From the NCBI RefSeq assembly GCF_000685015.1, contig NZ_BAYA01000014.1, positions 62,001-126,000 on the forward strand: a stretch of DNA of 64,000 bases. The letters are read 5' to 3'. This DNA is from Paraburkholderia bannensis NBRC 103871 (GTDB lineage Bacteria > Pseudomonadota > Gammaproteobacteria > Burkholderiales > Burkholderiaceae). A program made the position numbers and the translations under genes. Positions 61,819 to 64,000 of the stretch are shown piece after piece. Numbering within the stretch: the stretch's first letter is position 1; each line of letters begins with the position of its first letter. The notes under the pieces were generated by a model. The model was not told where the DNA came from. It made no database searches and saw only the letters and a list, made by a program, of their open reading frames with translations.

Positions 61819-61853
61819 TTGACTAATGAAGTGTGTGGAATATTGTATATCAC
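61819..61853 (+). promoter_or_regulatory. oxc promoter with overlapping candidate operator
   Basis: TTGACT (61819-61824) with TATTGT (61841-61846, 16-bp spacing) forms a likely sigma70 promoter. The 14-bp motif ATATTGTATATCAC (61840-61853) covers the -10, a repressor-like position. Confidence 0.5.
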
Positions 61854-61911
61854 GGATCGCAGGCAACCCACGCGGCGACCCGCATAACGCCCCGCCAAAA
61901 GAGGACATGTC

Positions 61912-63657
61912 ATGGCAGAAGCAGGCATCAACGACGCGCAGCGCAGCCCTGCGCAGGACGAGCAGGCGACGACGGACGGCTTTCATCTCGTCATCGACGC
62001 GCTGAAGCTCAACGATATCGACACGATTTTCGGGCTGGTCGGTATTCCGATTACGGATCTCGCGCGGCTCGCGCAAGCGCAGGGCATGCGTTTCATCGGC
62101 TTCCGTCACGAGCAGAACGCGGGCAATGCGGCCGCCGTCGCGGGCTATATGACGAAGAAGCCCGGCATCTGCCTGACCGTTTCCGCGCCTGGCTTTCTCA
62201 ACGGCCTGACTGCGCTTGCGAATGCGACGACTAACTGCTTTCCGATGATCCTCATTAGCGGATCGAGCGAGCGTGAAATCGTCGACTTGCAGCAGGGCGA
62301 TTACGAAGAGATGGATCAGCTGAATGCCGCTAAGCCCTATGCGAAAGCTGCGTATCGGGTGCTGCATGCGGAGGACATCGGCATCGGCGTGGCGCGCGCG
62401 ATTCGCGCGGCGCTGTCCGGGCGGCCCGGCGGCGTGTATCTTGACCTGCCTGCCAAATTGCTGGCCCAGACGATCGACGCCGTAAAGGGCCAGCAGTCGC
62501 TCATCAAGGTGGTCGACGCAGCGCCGCGACAGATACCCGCACCCGATGCGGTTCAACGTGCGATCGATACGATAAGGAATGCAAAGCGTCCGTTGATCCT
62601 GCTCGGCAAGGGTGCGGCTTACGCGCAGGCCGATGCGCAGATTCGAGAGCTGGTGGAAAAGAGCGGCATCCCTTATCTGCCGATGTCGATGGCGAAGGGG
62701 CTCTTGCCCGATACGCACGCGCAATCGGCCTCGGCGGCGCGCTCGTACGTACTCGCCGAAGCGGACGCGGTCGTGCTGATCGGCGCACGCCTGAACTGGC
62801 TGCTGGCGCACGGCAAGGGCAAGACGTGGGGCGCACCGACGCCCAAGCGCTTTGTGCAGATCGATATTGCACCGACGGAAATCGACAGCAACGTCGCGAT
62901 CGAAGCACCGCTGATCGGCGATATCGGATCGTGTGTGGAGGCACTCGTTGCAGGCCTGGGCGATCACTTCCCGCAGCCGCCCGCCGAATGGCTCGACGCA
63001 ATCGCCCAGCGCAAGAACGCGAACCTCGCCAAGATGGCCGCGACGCTCGACAAGAACCCGTCGCCGATGAATTTCCATAGCGCATTGCGCGCTATCCGCG
63101 ACGTGCTCAAGACGCGCCCCGACATCAACGTCGTGAACGAGGGGGCAAACACGCTCGATTACGCGCGCAGCATCATCGACATGGCGCAGCCGCGCAAGCG
63201 TTTCGACTCCGGTACGTGGGGAATCATGGGGATCGGGATGGGCTTCGCGATTGGCGCGGCTGTCACGAGCAGCACCCAGGTGGTGGCGATCGAAGGCGAC
63301 AGCGCATTCGGTTTCAGCGGCATGGAACTGGAAACGATCTGCCGCTACAACCTGCCGGTCTGCACCATCGTCTTCAATAACAACGGCGTCTATCGCGGCA
63401 CGGACGTGAACCCGACCGGCGGCGCCGACGTCGCGCCCACGGTGTTCGTGAAGAACGCGCGTTACGACAAGATGATCGAAGCCTTCGGCGGCGTGGGCCA
63501 TCAGGCGACGACCCCCGAAGAACTCACGCAGGCGCTGCTTGAAGCGATCGCATCGGGCAAGCCCACGCTCATCAACGCGGTGATTGACGAAACCGCGGGC
63601 ACGGAAAGCGGACGTCTCACGAACCTGAATCCGCAAAGCGCGGCGATGAAGAAATAA
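61912..63657 (+). CDS. oxc: Oxalyl-CoA decarboxylase
   Basis: A ThDP-dependent enzyme converting oxalyl-CoA to formyl-CoA and CO2 in oxalate breakdown. The 581-aa product has the three-domain ThDP fold: an N-terminal Pyr domain with F-G-L-V-G-I-P-I-T-D and the catalytic Glu in R-H-E-Q-N-A. The central domain has I-L-L-G-K-G-A-A-Y. The PP domain has G-T-W-G-I-M-G-I-G-M-G and the ThDP/Mg motif G-D-S-A-F-G-F-S-G-M-E ... N-N-N-G. S-G-S-S-E-R and Y-E-E-M-D-Q-L-N are typical of Oxc. SD GAGGA precedes the ATG. The downstream gene encodes its partner formyl-CoA transferase. Confidence 0.95.
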   Translation: MAEAGINDAQRSPAQDEQATTDGFHLVIDALKLNDIDTIFGLVGIPITDLARLAQAQGMRFIGFRHEQNAGNAAAVAGYMTKKPGICLTVSAPGFLNGLTALANATTNCFPMILISGSSEREIVDLQQGDYEEMDQLNAAKPYAKAAYRVLHAEDIGIGVARAIRAALSGRPGGVYLDLPAKLLAQTIDAVKGQQSLIKVVDAAPRQIPAPDAVQRAIDTIRNAKRPLILLGKGAAYAQADAQIRELVEKSGIPYLPMSMAKGLLPDTHAQSASAARSYVLAEADAVVLIGARLNWLLAHGKGKTWGAPTPKRFVQIDIAPTEIDSNVAIEAPLIGDIGSCVEALVAGLGDHFPQPPAEWLDAIAQRKNANLAKMAATLDKNPSPMNFHSALRAIRDVLKTRPDINVVNEGANTLDYARSIIDMAQPRKRFDSGTWGIMGIGMGFAIGAAVTSSTQVVAIEGDSAFGFSGMELETICRYNLPVCTIVFNNNGVYRGTDVNPTGGADVAPTVFVKNARYDKMIEAFGGVGHQATTPEELTQALLEAIASGKPTLINAVIDETAGTESGRLTNLNPQSAAMKK

Positions 63658-63727
63658 GTCGCGGCGAATCACGATCAAAACTCGACATACACGAAGCGGT
63701 AAAACAGACACACCAGGAGATAAGGCC

Positions 63728-64000
63728 ATGAGCAACCCCCTCGACGGCATCAAGATTATCGACTTCACGCACGTACAGGCCGGCCCCGCGTGCACGCAAT
63801 TGCTCGCGTGGTTCGGCGCGGACGTCATCAAGGTGGAGCGCCCCGGCGCGGGCGACGTGACGCGCTCGCAACTGCGCGACATTCCCGAAGTCGACGCCCT
63901 GTATTTCACGATGCTCAACAGCAACAAGCGCTCGCTGACGCTCGACACCAAGAAGCCCGAAGGCAAGGAGGTGCTGGAGAAACTGATTCGCGAATCGGAT
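63728..64000 (+). CDS. frc: Formyl-CoA:oxalate CoA-transferase, N-terminal part
   Basis: The first 91 codons of a CaiB/BaiF family-III CoA-transferase, cut by the right edge. The visible protein begins M-S-N-P-L-D-G-I-K-I-I-D-F-T-H-V-Q-A-G-P-A-C-T-Q-L-L. It continues with A-W-F-G-A-D-V-I-K-V-E-R-P-G-A-G-D-V-T-R and the N-S-N-K-R-S-L-T-L-D segment, a close match to Frc. The catalytic Asp (position 169 in the known enzyme) lies beyond the window. AGGAGA seven bases before the ATG marks the start. It lies 70 bp after oxc; the pair recycles CoA between formate and oxalate. Confidence 0.93.
   Translation, partial: MSNPLDGIKIIDFTHVQAGPACTQLLAWFGADVIKVERPGAGDVTRSQLRDIPEVDALYFTMLNSNKRSLTLDTKKPEGKEVLEKLIRESD

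Overview
The window is high-GC DNA (strong G/C third-position bias, AT-rich only in a few promoter regions) from a betaproteobacterium of the Burkholderia/Paraburkholderia group. The scpB-rluB-rimP-nusA-infB-rbfA-truB order, the sucA-sucB-lpdA-zapE block, a long second Hfq and a single-locus Tad pilus system all fit that group. It reads as chromosome: I see no phage, plasmid or intact insertion sequence. The only transposase-like gene is a short, apparently domesticated one.

Layout. 1-10.8 kb: the end of an aminotransferase, scpB (chromosome condensation), rluB (23S rRNA pseudouridine synthase), then the translation operon rimP-nusA-infB-rbfA-truB. That operon is preceded by a good sigma70 promoter and a short two-hairpin leader ending in an intrinsic terminator. 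10.9-16.1 kb: a minus-strand drug-efflux operon (marR, outer-membrane channel, emrA, emrB). 16.5-25.8 kb: typA, then the 2-oxoglutarate dehydrogenase genes sucA-sucB-lpdA, with a structured leader RNA before sucA, and zapE. 25.9-26.9 kb: a DUF4096 transposase-domain gene and a DUF2147 secreted protein.

27.1-47.1 kb is the accessory core. On the minus strand lie two paralogous low-complexity lipoproteins followed by a TpsB-type outer-membrane translocator with no TpsA partner. Divergently, on the plus strand, lies a complete Tad (Flp) pilus locus: flp, cpaA, tadE, cpaB, cpaC, cpaE, cpaF, tadB, tadC, tadD, DUF3613, tadG, a sigma54 enhancer-binding protein and a DUF2968 protein. The 719-bp region between the two units holds a near-consensus sigma54 promoter firing into the lipoprotein-TpsB operon, a sigma70-like promoter for flp, and eight copies of a CGTAAC/GTTACG box. 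This suggests both units are co-regulated, possibly by the sigma54 activator at the end of the tad locus. I regard this as the best candidate for an undescribed system.

47.2-52.4 kb: a 63-aa acidic protein, the long second Hfq (Hfq2) with 11-bp tandem repeats behind it, a small lipoprotein, an ECF sigma/anti-sigma pair, a VAO-type flavoprotein and a Tat-signal protein. 52.3-57.3 kb (minus strand): a long-chain acyl-CoA synthetase, an MFS transporter and a TPR/glycosyltransferase-like protein. 57.6-64 kb: an SDR, a second acyl-CoA synthetase, a small unknown protein, then an oxalate-degradation cluster (GntR regulator, oxalyl-CoA decarboxylase, start of formyl-CoA transferase). A shared 14-bp motif lies before the regulator and before the decarboxylase.
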